Shown one piece after another: positions 63,514 to 64,000 of a DNA stretch of 64,000 nt (the first letter of the stretch is position 1; each line of letters begins with the position of its first letter). The DNA comes from Sulfitobacter sp. DSM 110093 (lineage in GTDB: Bacteria; Pseudomonadota; Alphaproteobacteria; Rhodobacterales; Rhodobacteraceae): the NCBI RefSeq assembly GCF_022788715.1, contig NZ_CP085167.1, positions 3,370,208-3,434,207 on the forward strand, written 5' to 3'. The position numbers and the translations under genes were made by a program. The notes below the pieces were generated by a model. That model had not been told where the DNA came from. It saw nothing but the letters and a program-made list of their open reading frames with translations, and made no database searches.

Positions 63514-63538
63514 GGCGCCGCATTGCGGCGCCTTTTTT
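63514..63538 (+). terminator. Rho-independent terminator of rpsT
   Basis: GGCGCCGC and GCGGCGCC pair around a three-base loop, followed by six T residues, 34 bases after the stop. Confidence 0.9.
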
Positions 63539-63540
63539 CG

Positions 63541-64000
63541 TGCGAGTGCAGCGAAAAAAACACGTCAGAGATTCTTTTCAGGCAATCTCTGAGTCAAGAT
63601 GGAAGATATGTTGAAGCGGACCTGAAACAGTTGCTACCAAAGGTTCAGCGATTCATTTCGCTTGGGGGGACAGGCCCTGAAACAGGCGTCAGCCAACTGG
63701 CAGAATGCCAACTTCAGGGAAGTGCGGATGGCCGTTGAAATACGGCACGAGGCACTGTCGTGAATGCTGCTGCCAGCACGTTTACCCTGTCGATGAGAAC
63801 ACGAACGGTTCGTTCAGCGCTTCTTGCGCCGGTTTACGGCGCGATAGGCTAATGGGCAGGCCATTCTAGCAAAGTCCGAAGGACACAGGTCGGTCATCCG
63901 CGTGGGACCGGGTGGATGATCTGTTGCCGGGTGAAACGAAAATTTAGGGCCGGGATCCACTCGGCCCCTGTGCGAAGAGCAAAGCGGGACGTTAGGCACG
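63541..64000. other. Gene-free stretch after rpsT
   Basis: No open frame here looks like a gene: the longest (63814-63999, minus; 63523-63738, plus) have no recognisable motif, no ribosome site and a composition unlike their neighbours. I see no DnaA box (TTATNCACA), tRNA or rRNA. A perfect nine-base inverted repeat (TCAGAGATT / AATCTCTGA, ten-base loop) lies at 63565-63592, and may be a structured RNA or mobile-element remnant. It may be the far upstream region of dnaA, which would lie beyond the right edge. Confidence 0.5.

Noticed and set aside
63814..63999. 61-codon minus-strand frame at the right edge
   Set aside because: No motif, no ribosome site visible, composition unlike real genes here; a protein reaching beyond the edge cannot be excluded.
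63541..64000. Replication origin
   Set aside because: No DnaA boxes or AT-rich unwinding element seen; only the gene neighbourhood hints at dnaA nearby.

Overview
The window is high-GC DNA from an alphaproteobacterium, most likely a marine Rhodobacterales (Roseobacter-group) organism. The evidence is gene content and order: an ectoine uptake and breakdown cluster of the type known from Ruegeria pomeroyi, peptide-ABC and TRAP transporters, serC-serA behind a short structured leader, ubiE-ubiB, and mutM / enoyl-CoA hydratase / rpsT at the right end. I see no prophage, insertion sequence, CRISPR array, tRNA or rRNA. Genus assignment from the sequence alone is not possible.

Layout. 1-5.1 kb: RNase R (cut by the left edge), a small nucleotide-sugar-type transferase, dapE, a small conserved protein, a GlsB/YeaQ membrane protein and dapD (lysine/diaminopimelate synthesis). 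5.2-8.7 kb: LOG-family hydrolase, nitronate monooxygenase-like protein and a GMC oxidoreductase. 8.9-15.8 kb: a five-gene phosphorelay (hybrid CHASE/PAS histidine kinase, PAS histidine kinase, CheY-like regulator, HPt protein, and a receiver protein with a degenerate GGDEF-like domain). 16.0-27.7 kb: a complete ectoine import and degradation locus, divergently arranged around a Lrp/MocR regulator pair: doeD-doeC-doeX on the minus strand; enuR, then uehABC-usp-eutA-doeA-doeB on the plus strand. 27.7-41.0 kb: two separate dipeptide/oligopeptide ABC transporter operons on the minus strand, one with an Xaa-Pro-type M24 peptidase and an XRE-cupin regulator, the other with a metallophosphoesterase. 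41.2-43.6 kb: a D-arginine-dehydrogenase-like flavoprotein and rlmN. 43.6-48.1 kb: ectoine biosynthesis, with a divergent MarR regulator (EctR-like) and ectA-ectB-ectC-ask. 48.3-54.7 kb: IalB-like protein, asparaginase, serB, serC-serA and a PPP-family phosphatase. 54.7-58.9 kb: threonine degradation (kbl-tdh) with an XRE-cupin regulator, then a thiolase. 58.9-63.5 kb: ubiB, ubiE, mutM, enoyl-CoA hydratase and rpsT. The last 460 bases hold no gene I can support.

How it works together. Ectoine synthesis (aspartate to aspartyl-phosphate to diaminobutyrate to ectoine) and ectoine catabolism (ectoine to N-acetyl-diaminobutyrate to diaminobutyrate to aspartate) lie about 16 kb apart, share the diaminobutyrate/aspartate-semialdehyde node, and have different regulators: a MarR protein for synthesis, and a PLP-dependent MocR plus a Lrp protein for breakdown. 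No ectoine hydroxylase (ectD) is next to ectABC. Of the hydroxyectoine-specific catabolic genes only eutA is present, without eutB and eutC. I found matching inverted-repeat motifs in the doeX/enuR gap and in front of uehA, and a separate palindrome in the ectR/ectA gap. These are the most testable new observations.
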